A stretch of DNA of 64,000 nt from Planctomycetota bacterium (lineage in GTDB: Bacteria > Planctomycetota > Phycisphaerae > Phycisphaerales > UBA1924), in assembly GCA_013285505.1 (NCBI GenBank), contig CP053450.1:3084796-3148795 (forward strand), read 5' to 3'. This document shows positions 39,383 through 48,457 of this stretch, in pieces; position 1 is the stretch's first letter, and every line of letters starts with the position of its first letter. The position numbers and the translations under genes are program-made. Under the pieces are notes generated by a model that did no database searches, had not been told where the DNA came from, and worked only from the letters and a program-made list of their open reading frames with translations.

Positions 39383-39991
39383 ATGAAGCGTTCAATTGGA
39401 GTGATCTTTGCCGTCGGAGCGGCCTCGTCGGTCGCGATGGCGGCCCCGGTGACTCTCGACTTCGAGGGTCAGGGCTACGGTGATGGTTCAGCCATCGGTA
39501 ACTACGGGGGACTGACCTTCGCTGCCGAGGCGCTCGCCTTTACGGAGTCGCTCTACCAGTCGTTCTACAACAACACCACGGCGTTTCCGTCCGGGGACAT
39601 CGCCATGTTCAACGCTTCTGGTGTGGGGTCAGTCGCCGCAACCTCGGGTTCAGACTTTGACGCCATCAGCGCGATGGCATCTTGGTGGGGCACGAACGAC
39701 ACCCAACAAAGCGGTTCTTCGACCTCGATCACGATCGAGGGGTGGGACGACGGCGTGATGGTCGGGACCTCCACCATCTCGCTCGCACAGGCGTTTGCGA
39801 ACATCAGCCTCGGGTTCACGAGTATCGACGAGTTGAGGTTCATCAACGACGGCACGGCTGGACACTTTTGGCTGCTGGATGACCTCACGCTCGACTTCGA
39901 TCCGCAGACGATCCCGCTCCCCACAGCCTCTTCACTCGCCGGCCTCGGCCTGCTCGGCCTCGGCGTGCGTCGCCGCCGCAAGAGCCTCTAG
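39383..39991 (+). CDS. PEP-CTERM secreted protein 1
   Basis: The 202-residue product has an N-terminal signal peptide (MKRSIGVIFAVGAASSVAMA) and a beta-rich body beginning PVTLDFEGQGYGDG. The C-terminal sorting signal is LPTASSLAGLGLLGLGVRRR followed by RKSL, with the usual hydrophobic helix and Arg cluster. Such proteins are exported and processed by exosortase, often in surface or matrix production. Here the P-E-P motif is replaced by PLPT. AGGAGGAG at 39371-39378 fixes the ATG at 39383. A homologous-type protein lies at 40716-41391. Confidence 0.88.
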   Translation: MKRSIGVIFAVGAASSVAMAAPVTLDFEGQGYGDGSAIGNYGGLTFAAEALAFTESLYQSFYNNTTAFPSGDIAMFNASGVGSVAATSGSDFDAISAMASWWGTNDTQQSGSSTSITIEGWDDGVMVGTSTISLAQAFANISLGFTSIDELRFINDGTAGHFWLLDDLTLDFDPQTIPLPTASSLAGLGLLGLGVRRRRKSL

Positions 39992-40017
39992 AGACCACGC
40001 CCGACACGCATCTCCCC

Positions 40018-40046
40018 GAGAGCCCCGGCCGCGAGCCGGGGCTCTC
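40018..40046 (+). terminator. Terminator-like hairpin after PEP-CTERM gene 1
   Basis: GAGAGCCCCGGC and its complement GCCGGGGCTCTC form a 12-bp stem with a 5-base loop, 27 bases after the stop codon, followed by TTCGTG. There is no long T-tract. Confidence 0.6.
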
Positions 40047-40074
40047 TTCGTGAGTGCGCACCCCCACATCACCG

Positions 40075-40470
40075 GCAGGTGGCATCGACCCGTGCCACCG
40101 ACCTCGGCTCTGTGAAGTCGGTGTGTCCGAAGCGCACCGACCTGCCCCAAGCGGCAGGTTGGTGGCACGACGATCACCCCGCCCTCCCCCTCTGTGCCCT
40201 CTGTGCCTCTGTGGTGAACCGCCTTTGCCTTCCTTCGTGCTCTTCGTGCCCTTCGCGTTCAAAGAATGGGCCCCTCGCTCGCGCGTCGGGCTCTGTTTTC
40301 TCTCCGCGCCTCCGCGTCTTCCCCTCCGCGCCTCCGTGTTCTGCCTTCCCCCGCCCAAGCCCACGCTCGCGCGTAGGGCCTCTTTCCTTGGCGTCCTTTG
40401 CGTTCCCTCTGCGGCCTCTGCGTTCTGCCTTTGCTCCCGGAAAGCCCACGCTGGCGCGTTGGGCCTCCTT
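40075..40470. repeat. Intergenic repeat, copy B (inverted relative to copy A)
   Basis: The reverse complement of copy A in matching order: hairpins first (GTGCCACCGACCTCGGC..., then ACCGACCTGCCCCAAGC...), then CCTCTGTGCCTCTGTGG, TCCGCGCCTCCGCG and TCTGCGGCCTCTGCG. Together copies A and B form a long inverted repeat around PEP-CTERM gene 1. Identity is high but uneven by eye. Confidence 0.8.
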
Positions 40471-40666
40471 CCGCGGCGGCGGGCGGCGGCAGATCGCCAT
40501 TTCTCAAGAAATCTCTCCACCGGCCTGGGGAGTCCGGTCAGGGATTCCGCAACCTCCTCCGGGTGCCCCCCCCGACCCCCCACCGTCCCCACGCCGGAGA
40601 CTGCGTCGTCTCCACCGGCCGTCGCGGCCGATCGCTCGTGCGGGGCTGCAGGGGACGAGAGACCTG

Positions 40667-40678
40667 GTGCGGCCGCAC
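40667..40678. promoter_or_regulatory. 12-bp palindrome upstream of PEP-CTERM gene 2
   Basis: GTGCGGCCGCAC again, ending 37 bases before the ATG at 40716, identical to the site at 39334-39345 with GTTC conserved after it. The flanks otherwise differ, although both contain a CAGAGGAG ribosome-binding site. Confidence 0.5.
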
Positions 40679-40715
40679 GTTCGCGGCCCCGCACCGCAGA
40701 CAGAGGAGAAGATCA

Positions 40716-41391
40716 GATGAACGCCCTACCAGTTCTCGCACTCGCCGGCGGTGCAAGCGTGGCCCTCGCAGGACCCACGTGGACGCCGGATCACAGCTTT
40801 GGCCACGGGCAGAGCCACGTTCTGGCCTACGCCGACGACGGCGGAGACTCCGCCTACGACGTCGATCCCACCACCACGTTCGGCACCCGGTCCGCGATGG
40901 CCGCCTTCGGCGGCAACTCGGCGACGGGCACGCTCGACTGGAACGCGAACGCGGCCTTCAGCGTCTTCACCGCGAGCGCGGACTCGAGCCACGGCGACTC
41001 GGAGACGTACCTGGCACAAACGTACCTCACCTTCGTGGCCAACGATGGCGGCGATTTCGATGTCAACCTCGCGTTCGACTGGCAGGGCTCCGGGCAGTCG
41101 GAAATCGAGGCCAACTTTGAGATCTACGACGTTGACACGGATGTACGCAGCGGGGCCACCAACACTGTGGCGTCCGGCCCGGTCTCGACCGCCTACAGCG
41201 GCACCCTGGTGGCGGGCCATCGCTACGTCGCGCAGTTCTACGTGAAAGTCTACGGCGACGGGAACATCGTCGGCGACGGCGACGGCACCGGCGAGATGAC
41301 GCTGAACATTGTGCCCCTGCCCACCACCTCGGCCCTCGCCGGCCTCGGCCTGCTCGGCCTCGGCGTGCGGCGCCGACGCGAGAGCCTTTAG
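40716..41391 (+). CDS. PEP-CTERM secreted protein 2
   Basis: The roughly 224-residue product has a short N-terminal signal (MNALPVLALAGGASVALA). The Asp/Gly-rich beta-type body includes AYADDGGDSAYDVDPTTTFG and DWQGSGQSEIEANFEIYDVD. The C-terminal sorting signal is PLPTTSALAGLGLLGLGVRR then RRESL, near-identical to PEP-CTERM protein 1. CAGAGGAG at 40700-40707 precedes the ATG. The body is not obviously homologous to protein 1, so the shared parts are the sorting tail and upstream element. Confidence 0.88.
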
Positions 41392-41436
41392 CCACCACGC
41401 CCGACACGGGCAGCCCCGATACACACGTCCCCGAGA

Positions 41437-41466
41437 GCCCCGGCATGAGCCGGGGCCTTTCCTTTT
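41437..41466 (+). terminator. Terminator after PEP-CTERM gene 2
   Basis: GCCCCGGC, loop ATGA and GCCGGGGC (41437-41456) followed by CTTTCCTTTTT, a good T-rich tail. Confidence 0.75.
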
Positions 41467-41518
41467 TGCGAGACGCTCAGCGCCACCCAGCCCATGCCCC
41501 GCCCTTCAAAGTACAGCA

Positions 41519-41655
41519 CCCCATTCCCCTCTTCCGCTTCCCTTCATCTCTGTGCCCTCTGTGCCTCTGTGGTGAACTGCCTCTGCCTCTCTTCGTGTGC
41601 TTCGTGCCCTTCGTGTTCAAAGAACGGGCGCCTCGCTTGCGCTTCGGGCGCTGAT
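41519..41655. repeat. Intergenic repeat, copy C (partial)
   Basis: Shares the middle modules of copy B in the same orientation (CTCTGTGCCCTCTGTGCC, TCTGTGGTGAAC, CTTCGTGCCCTTCGTGTTC, CTCGCTTGCGCTTCGGGC) but lacks the hairpins and the CGGAGG-type segments. Confidence 0.7.
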
Positions 41656-41663
41656 CGGACGGC

Positions 41664-42426
41664 TCACGTCGGCGCCCGGTGGGCGGCGGCGGCGCGGGCC
41701 GCGGCGACGGCGAGGTTGGCGTGGAGGTGGCCGACCAGAGCCTCCGACACCCGCTCCATCGACGGGCAGTCGTCGCCCAGCAGCGCGCGCAGTGTCGTCA
41801 CCGGCCGCCCGGCCAGCCCGCACGGCACGATGAGCCGGAAGTGGGCGGGGTCGGGGTCCACATTGAGCGACAGCCCGTGCATCGAGACCCACCGACGCAC
41901 ACGCACACCCATCGCGGCGATCTTGGCGAGCCGGCCCTCCGGCGCGGCGGGCTGGTACCGAGCCAGCTCCACCCACACGCCCGTCGCCTCGGGGTCGCGC
42001 TGGCCCTCGACGCCGAACCCGGCCAGCGTGTCGATCACGCTCTGCTCGAGCAGCCGCATGTAGTCGTGCAGCCGGAGCATCAGCACGTTGAGATCGAGAA
42101 TGGGGTAGGCCACCAGCTGCCCCGGCCCGTGGTAGGTGATGTCGCCCCCCGGTCGGTCGGCTCGACCGCGACGCCGGCTGCCGCGAGGGTCGCCTCGTCG
42201 GCCAGCAGGTTGGCCTCCGCCCCCTTGCGGCGGGAGATCGTCACCACCGGGTCGTGCTCGACCAGCAGCAGGCGGCCCCAGGCCGGGGGGACTGGGGGGC
42301 GGGGGGTTCGTCCGGCGGCGCGGTGGCCCCGCGAGCAGCGATGACCTCCTCGAGGTGCTCGGCCTGCAGGTCGTACGCCTCGCGGTAGGCCATGCGGCCA
42401 AGCTGGATCACGCGCAACTGCTCCAC
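41664..42426 (-). CDS. lipB: Octanoyl-[acyl-carrier-protein] transferase LipB (two frameshifts)
   Basis: LipB transfers octanoate from ACP to lipoyl-dependent enzymes. Reassembled, the start is MEQLRVIQLGRMAYREA. The central region is RLLLVEHDPVVTISRRKGAE, then GDITYHGPGQLVAYPILDLN. The active region is EGRLAKIAAMGVRVRRWVSM (catalytic Lys) then HFRLIVPCGL (catalytic Cys). The first break is near 42290-42310 (runs of G), the second at the C-run near 42147-42152 (six G on the coding strand, one too many). All motifs are intact, suggesting sequence error. A Pro/Gly-rich stretch near the first break may hide a further indel. Confidence 0.85.
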
Positions 42427-42477
42427 GCCCGATCGTACGGCCGCGGGGCGCGGAACCTTCCCCTACCATGGCGACCT

Positions 42478-43353
42478 ATGCCGACCATCCACCCATCCGC
42501 TGTCGTCGACCCGCAGGCCGAACTCGCCGGCGATGTCCAGATCGGGCCGCTGTGCGTGGTCTCCGGCCCGGTGCGGCTGGCGGCGGGCGTGCGGCTGATC
42601 GCCTCGGTCCACATCCAGGGCCCGGCAACGATCGGGGCGGGGACCATCCTCTACCCCGGGGCCTGCATCGGGTTTGAGCCGCAGGACTACAAGTTCACCC
42701 CCGGCACCCCCACCGCGGGTGTGGCGATCGGCGAGGGCTGCCTGGTCCGCGAGCACGTCACCGTCCACGCCTCGACCGGGACCGAGACCCCCACCACAGT
42801 CGGCGACCGGTGCTTCCTGATGGCCTGCACCCACGTCGGGCACGACTGCCGCGTGGGCAACAACGTGATCATGGTCAACTACGCCGGCCTCAGCGGCCAC
42901 TGCGAGGTGGCCGACAACGTCACGATCTCGGGCCACGTGGGCGTCCACCAGTTCGTCCGCATCGGCCGCCTGGCATTCATGTCGGGCGGGGCCGGGGTCG
43001 GGATGGATGTGCCGCCGTTCTGCACGGTCAACGAACGCAACCGCCTCGGCGGGGTCAATATGGTCGGCATGCGCCGCGCCGGGATGGACCGGGGCGAGAT
43101 CACCGCCGTCCGCAAAGCCTTCCGCGAGTGCTTCCGTGCCCCGGTTCCCACCGGCGAGATGGTGGAGATCCTCGAGGCGGGGGCTGCAAGCTCGCCCGCG
43201 CTGGCCGAGATGGCGGCGTTCGTCCGAGGCACCAAACGCGGCATCTGCCCCGGTATGGGCAAGCCGCCGCGGGTGTTTGCGACCTTCCTGCAGCGGCAAC
43301 GCCGGGGCGTCGCCTCCGCGGCCGACCTTGAGCCGGCACGCGGGGACGAGTAG
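42478..43353 (+). CDS. lpxA: UDP-N-acetylglucosamine O-acyltransferase (lipid A synthesis)
   Basis: LpxA performs the first step of lipid A synthesis. The 291-residue product starts MPTIHPSAVVDPQAEL and shows the left-handed beta-helix hexapeptide pattern. The catalytic His region is MACTHVGHDCRVGNNVIMVN (near residues 115-135) followed by ISGHVGVHQFVRIGRLAF. The C-terminal domain is ENVNMVGMRRAG-like (NERNRLGGVNMVGMRRAGMD) and helical. LPS genes are variable in planctomycetes, so this supports a Gram-negative outer membrane here. lpxB, lpxD and fabZ are not adjacent. Confidence 0.9.
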   Translation: MPTIHPSAVVDPQAELAGDVQIGPLCVVSGPVRLAAGVRLIASVHIQGPATIGAGTILYPGACIGFEPQDYKFTPGTPTAGVAIGEGCLVREHVTVHASTGTETPTTVGDRCFLMACTHVGHDCRVGNNVIMVNYAGLSGHCEVADNVTISGHVGVHQFVRIGRLAFMSGGAGVGMDVPPFCTVNERNRLGGVNMVGMRRAGMDRGEITAVRKAFRECFRAPVPTGEMVEILEAGAASSPALAEMAAFVRGTKRGICPGMGKPPRVFATFLQRQRRGVASAADLEPARGDE

Positions 43354-43461
43354 GCTGCGGAGTCGCCGCCCGGCGAGAGTGCCCCCGATCACCCGCTTCA
43401 CGGATGGAGCCCGACGATTCAGCCCCTCTTTGAGACAGCACGGCCGCACGGACAGACCGCG

Positions 43462-44301
43462 ATGATCCGCGTGCTCGCCAGCGGCTCGGCCGGCAACTGC
43501 ACGATCCTCCGCACAGGCTCGGCGACGCTGCTGATCGACGCGGGGCTCAGCCCCCGGCGGACGCGCGGCCTCCTGGCCGAGTGCGGCCTCACGCTCGACG
43601 ACCTCGACGGCATCCTGGTAACCCACTTCGACACCGACCACTTCCACGGCGGCTGGGCCAAGGCGCTGCCCGAGAGCCTCCCGGTCTATCTGCACCGCGA
43701 GCACGAGTCGGAAGCCCGCCGCCGCGGCCTGTTCCGCCGGTCGTGCCGGGCGTTCGACAGGGCGGTGACCCCGGCCGACGACCTGTGCGTCTTCGCGCTG
43801 CTGTGCGCGCACGACGATGTCGGCACGGTCTCGTTCCGGTTCGAGTTCCCGTGCGGGTCGAGCCTCGGCTTTGCGACCGATGTGGGGCGGGTGACCGAGC
43901 CGCTGGCCGAGCACCTCGACTGCGTCGATGTCCTGGCGATCGAGAGCAACTACTGCCCGAGGATGCAGGCCGAGTCGAACCGGCCGGATTTCCTCAAGCG
44001 CCGCGTCACCGGCGGCAGCGGGCACCTCTCCAACCACGAGGCGTTCGGCTTCATCGTGGATGTCAGCCCACGCGACCACGTCGTGCTGCTGCACCTCTCC
44101 CGCGAGTGCAACGACCCGGCCCTCGTTGAGCAACTCCACGCCGACGCGGCCTACGGCCTGACCATCGCCTGCCAGCACGAGCCGACCGGGTGGATCCCCA
44201 TCGGCCGGCCGGCACCTGCTCCCAACCCGGCGGTCACGATCGTGCAACCCGATCCCACGCGCTCCGTGGCGTCCGCCCGCGGCGCTCGCCCCCTCGCATG
44301 A
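43462..44301 (+). CDS. MBL-fold metallo-hydrolase (YycJ/WalJ-like)
   Basis: The 279-residue product has the metallo-beta-lactamase fold. It opens IRVLASGSAGNCTILRTGSA, typical of the YycJ-type subgroup. The metal motif is VTHFDTDHFHG (HxxxDH; the first His of the usual HxHxDH is Thr-His-Phe-Asp here, reading HFDTDH). A second His is in GGSGHLSNHEAFGFI, then HVVLLHLSRECNDP. Such enzymes act as hydrolases or nucleases; the substrate is unknown. The stop overlaps the start of the next gene (ATGA). Confidence 0.82.
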   Translation: MIRVLASGSAGNCTILRTGSATLLIDAGLSPRRTRGLLAECGLTLDDLDGILVTHFDTDHFHGGWAKALPESLPVYLHREHESEARRRGLFRRSCRAFDRAVTPADDLCVFALLCAHDDVGTVSFRFEFPCGSSLGFATDVGRVTEPLAEHLDCVDVLAIESNYCPRMQAESNRPDFLKRRVTGGSGHLSNHEAFGFIVDVSPRDHVVLLHLSRECNDPALVEQLHADAAYGLTIACQHEPTGWIPIGRPAPAPNPAVTIVQPDPTRSVASARGARPLA

Positions 44302-45092
44302 GCCTCGTCCGCAACATCGCGGCCGCGATCTTCCGCGGGCACAAGACGTTCGTCGTTGACGGCGTGCGCTATCGCGAACGGAGCACCGAGCCGCTGCACC
44401 GCGCACTCTCTGAGCGCGGCCAGGGTTACAAGGACTACGACGCGCTCTTTGCAGACTCGGCACCGGTGCGCATCCGGTGCACGCCGCGCCCGTCTGTACG
44501 CCGACATCGTCGGCCCGCATCTGCTCGATCCGTACCGCCTCGCCGACCCGATCGTCAGGCCGGGCATGCGCGTGCTGGACGCCCGGTGCTCGACGGGATT
44601 CGGTGCCGCGGCGCTGGCGGCGCGGGTCGGCCCCTCGGGCGCAGTCGTGGCCCTCGACCCGGACCACGAGTCGATCCGGTACGCCAGACGCCGGTACACC
44701 GACAGTAACATCGCCTGGGAGATCGGGGGGATCGGCTCGCTCGAGGGCGAGCTCGACGGTTCGTTCGATGTCGTGATCGCGGCCAACGCGATCCGCAAAG
44801 GAGGAGACGCCCCCCGCGCTGGTGGCGGCCCTCTGGCGGGTGCTCGCGCCGGGCGGGCCGATGCTGCTCGTGCAGCCGCCGCCGATCTCCGGCAGCCCGG
44901 CCAACGCCGAGCCGGAGCAGGGCACGCCGGCGGAGGCCGGGCGCAGCACCGGTCCGGCTGACCACCGCCGAACTCCGCAACACGCTGCTCGATCTGGATC
45001 CGGAGCCCGGCATCGAGCCGACCGACACCATCGAGTTGGCCGCGGTCATCGCCCGCAAGCCGCAGGCCCCGGATCCAGCCCCGGCCCGATGA
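44298..45092 (+). CDS. SAM-dependent methyltransferase (about three frameshifts)
   Basis: The restored product is about 264 residues and begins MSLVRNIAAAIFRGHKTFVV. The class I motif region is GMRVLDARCSTGFGAAALA, then GAVVALDPDHESIRYARR, then LDGSFDVVIAANAI, and WRVLAPGGPMLLVQPP. The tail LTTAELRNTLLDLDPEPGI is in a third frame and ends at 45092. Breaks lie near 44480, 44800 and 44950. The ATG overlaps the MBL hydrolase stop by one base pair set (ATGA). Substrate unknown; motif I is somewhat unusual (DARCSTGFG). Confidence 0.72.
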
Positions 45093-45140
45093 ATCGCGGC
45101 GACGTTGCGCACCCGCCGCCGGGCGCTATCCTCCCGCCAG

Positions 45141-45590
45141 ATGAACAACGACGCCAACAACGACCAGCGCCCGGCCACCGAGCAATTCCTGACCAAGGCG
45201 ACCGCAGAGCCCGCAGAGGCCCGCGAACGCGGCGGTCCCTCCGAGGAACTCGCAATCGAGCTCGCCCGGCTCTTCCACGACGACAAGTGCACCGACGTGG
45301 TCGTTCTGGACGTCCGCGGCATGAGCCCGCTCACCGACTATCTGGTGGTTGGATCCGGCACCTCCGAGCGGCAGATGGCCTCGGTGCTCGACCACGCGGT
45401 CGAGATCGTCGAGAGCCGCGGCGGGCAGGCGTTCGGCGTGACCAAGGACGCCGGCACGCTGTGGCTCATCGCCGACTTTGTGGACGTCGTCGCCCACCTC
45501 TTCGAGCCCAACACCCGCGCCGTCTACGACCTGGAGATGCTCTGGGGCGACGCCCGACGCGTGGAGTGGGAGCGGGCCGAGAAGGCATGA
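45141..45590 (+). CDS. rsfS: Ribosome silencing factor RsfS
   Basis: RsfS binds L14 and blocks subunit joining in starvation. The 149-residue product has a charged N-terminal tail of about 35 residues, then the family core: LARLFHDDKCTDVVVLDVRG, SPLTDYLVVGSGTSERQMAS, and WLIADFVDVVAHLFEPNTRA followed by YDLEMLWGDA. ATG at 45141. It overlaps the next gene aroB by ATGA at 45587-45590. Confidence 0.93.
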   Translation: MNNDANNDQRPATEQFLTKATAEPAEARERGGPSEELAIELARLFHDDKCTDVVVLDVRGMSPLTDYLVVGSGTSERQMASVLDHAVEIVESRGGQAFGVTKDAGTLWLIADFVDVVAHLFEPNTRAVYDLEMLWGDARRVEWERAEKA

Positions 45591-46761
45591 GCCAGACGCC
45601 CGCCGAGACCGTCCGCGTCGAGCTGGCCGAACGGAGTTACGACGTGTGCATCGGCACGGGGCTGCTCGCCTCGGTGCCGACGATGGCCGCGGCGGCACTC
45701 GGCCGATCGCTCCGGGCAGCCAGTCTCGTCTTCGACGCCAACACAGCGCCCCACGCCGCCGACCTTGCGCGCGCTTGCGGGCCGCGGGCGTTCAACTGAC
45801 CGAGATCGAGCTGAACGCCAGCGAGAAGGCCAAGTCTCTGGAGACGTTCGGGCGCATCCTCGCGGCGATGGGTGCGGCCCGGCTCGAGCGGAACGACCCC
45901 GTCATCGCGCTGGGCGGCGGGATCACCGGCGACGTCGCCGGCTTTGCCGCGGCGAGCTACCGGCGAGGGGTTCCGGTCATCCAGTGCCCCACCACGCTTC
46001 TCTCGATGGTGGACGCGTCGGTCGGCGGCAAGACCGGCGTAAATCTCGATGCGGGCGGCTCGCTGCAGAAGAACATGGTCGGGGCGTTCCATCAGCCCAC
46101 GGTGGTGGTCGCCGACATCGGGACGCTCTCGACGCTCCCCGACCGCGAGTTCCGCGCGGGGCTGGCCGAGTGCCTCAAGCACGGGCTGCTCGACAGTTCG
46201 CCGGGTGCCGGCGGGCGCACGCACCTGACCTGGATCACCGACTCGCTCGACCGGATTCTGGCCCGCGATCCCACGGTCCTCGTCGAGCTGATCGCCCGCT
46301 CCGTCGCCTTCAAGGCGGGCGTGGTGCGGGGAGACGAGCGGGAGACGGCAGAGTCCGGCGGTGGGCGCGCGCTGCTCAACCTCGGCCACACGTTCGCGCA
46401 CGCCATCGAGACCCTCCACCATCTCTCGCCGACCGACAACCCCGGCGACGCACCGCTCCTGCACGGCGAGGCGGTCGGGCTGGGTCTGGTCGCCTGCGCC
46501 ACCACCGCGGTGCGGATGGGCCTGGCACCCGCGGCGCTGCCGGAGCAGATCAGCACCTTACTCACACGGTGCTGGCTGCCGGCATCCGTCCGCGGGCTGC
46601 CCGACGCGCGCAGCTGCTGGCGGCTCATGGGCGCGGACAAGAAAACCACCGGCGGCAAGCTGCGGCTGGTGCTGCCGTGCAAGACACACCATGCAAGGGC
46701 CGTGGAAATCCTCGACCATGCCCCGGTGTTGGCGGGCTGGGACGCCATCCGCATGGAGTGA
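45587..46761 (+). CDS. aroB: 3-Dehydroquinate synthase (one frameshift)
   Basis: AroB makes dehydroquinate in the shikimate pathway. The first about 68 residues (MSQTPAETVRVELAERSYDV) are in one frame and the rest in another, joined near 45775 at GCGCGCGC. Family motifs are present: VIALGGGITGDVAGFAAASY (NAD binding), MVDASVGGKTGVNLD, AGLAECLKHGLL (zinc Glu), NLGHTFAHAIE (zinc His), LLHGEAVGLG (zinc His) and MGADKKTTGGKLR. It is an essential pathway, so the break is probably a sequence error. Confidence 0.9.
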
Positions 46762-46916
46762 AATACCCACGGTGAGTGCAAAGTTTTGGGTGCCCGGGTC
46801 CGCGCTCAAGGGTTATCGAGACAAACTCCGATAATGCAAGCGAATTGGCGCGTTCTGTGCTGTTCTCTCGCTGAGGCCGGAAAGCTCGACCAACTCACTC
46901 GCCGGAGAGGCGTTCG

Positions 46917-48421
46917 GTGCGGACCATCGCGATAGTCAACCAGAAGGGTGGATGTGGCAAGACGACCACCGCCATCAATCTCGGCGCGTGCCTCGGTCGC
47001 CTGGGTCGTCGCACGCTCCTGGTGGACCTCGACCCGCAGGGACACTGTGCCGCGGGGCTCGGCGTCCCCGAGTCGCAGATCGAGTTCGATTCCACCGATC
47101 TCCTCATCGGCAGCTCGCCGGACACGGCACCTTCCGCGCGCGAGTTCTGGCGGGCGGCCGCGGGGCTCAACCTGATCCCCAGCCGCGTGCGACTCGCCGG
47201 GCTCGAGGCACCGGCCTCGCCGCTGGCGCAGCGACCCAACCGCGAACACTGCCTCGCCGGAGCGCTCCGCGCGGTCACCGACGACTTCGACGTCTGCCTG
47301 ATCGACTGTCCGCCTTCTATCGGGCTGCTGACGTTCAACGCGCTGGTCGCCGCGGACCTTGTGCTGGTCCCGGTCGAAACGGCCTACTTCTCCTTGCAGG
47401 GTGCGTCGCGCCAGCTCAAGACCGTCCGCTCGGTCTCGCGTCGGCTGGAGACCCCGATCCGCTGCTCGGTGCTGCCGACGCTCCACGAGCCCGGTCTCGC
47501 GGTCGCGGCCGACCTGCTCGAAGAACTCAAACGCCAGTTCGGGAAGCGCCTGATGCCGATCGTCGTCCACCGCGACCCGGCCCTGCGCGAGGCCGCGTCG
47601 TTCGGCCGCCCCGTGTTCGAGCACGCCCCGCACAGTCAGGCCGCGAGGGACTACGCGGCGTTGGCGTCGGTGCTGATCGAGTCGGAGTCTCTCGCCTCCG
47701 GCGCAGACGACGAGGACTGGAGCGACATCGACGCCTCCGGCCCGGCGCGCCGCCCCTCGCAGCAAACGGCCGAGGCCGACGGGCGTACCGGCAACGAACG
47801 GGCCGGCGACGAACGGGCCGCGCCGTCCTCGACGGACCTGCTCTACCGGCCGGGCACCCACACGCCCAGCGTGACGAGCACCCAGTTCAGTTCGCCGTAT
47901 TCGGGCGAGGTCATTGTCACGCTGGACGGGGGGCATCTCGAGTCCCTCCAGCCCCGGCGGCTCGCCGGACGCCCCAGCCCGGCCCGCGGGCGACCCGCCC
48001 GGCCTGAGCCGCGCCGAAGAACTGGCGCGACGCTCGTCGGCGCCGCGCCCGGCACTCCCCACCGCCTCGCGGTGCGAGACCCGGGGGTCGCGCCCCGTCT
48101 TTGGCAGGACGCTGACCGAGTCGGGCGTTGAGTTCGTGCAGCCGGGAGCGGCTCGGCCGGCGTGTGCAGATCGCCGGGTCGTTCAGCAACTGGCAGCCGA
48201 TCGATCTGCTCCACGACGCCGAAGCGGCAACGCACGCGATCCGGCTCGACCTGCCTCCCGGGCGGCACGAATACCGCCTCATCGTCGACGGCACCTGGAC
48301 CGCCGACCCGTACAACACCGACTGGATCCTCAGCGAGTTCGGAGAACCGCACAGCCTCGTCGACGTGCCGACCAAATCCACGCCGCAGCCGGCGTCCAAC
48401 CAGTGCTGCGGCGCCGACTGA
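46917..48421 (+). CDS. ParA/Soj-like ATPase fused to a glycogen-binding-like (AMPK-CBM/E-set) domain (two frameshifts)
   Basis: Residues about 1-255 are a ParA ATPase: deviant Walker A KGGCGKTTTAI with the signature Lys, LLVDLDPQGHCAAGLG, and LIDCPPSIGLLTFNALVAAD. After a low-complexity linker of about 100 residues comes an E-set domain like the AMPK-beta/CBM48 N-terminus: RRVQIAGSFSNWQPIDLL, IRLDLPPGRHEYRLIVDGTW, DPYNTDWILSEFGEPHS. The start is GTG at 46917 with GGAGAGG upstream. Frame changes at 47929-47934 (six G) and 48142-48145 (GGG) both fit one extra G; corrected, the two parts form one protein. No parB is adjacent. Confidence 0.72.
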
Positions 48422-48457
48422 TCGCACGCCGACCCCGGGCAAGGAGTGCCCCGCCCC

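Noticed and set aside
38774..41655. CRISPR or coding interpretation of the purine-rich repeats
   Set aside because: The modules are not equally spaced and are not separated by unique spacers. They occur as intergenic inverted copies, and the apparent frames through them show no start, homology or conserved phase.
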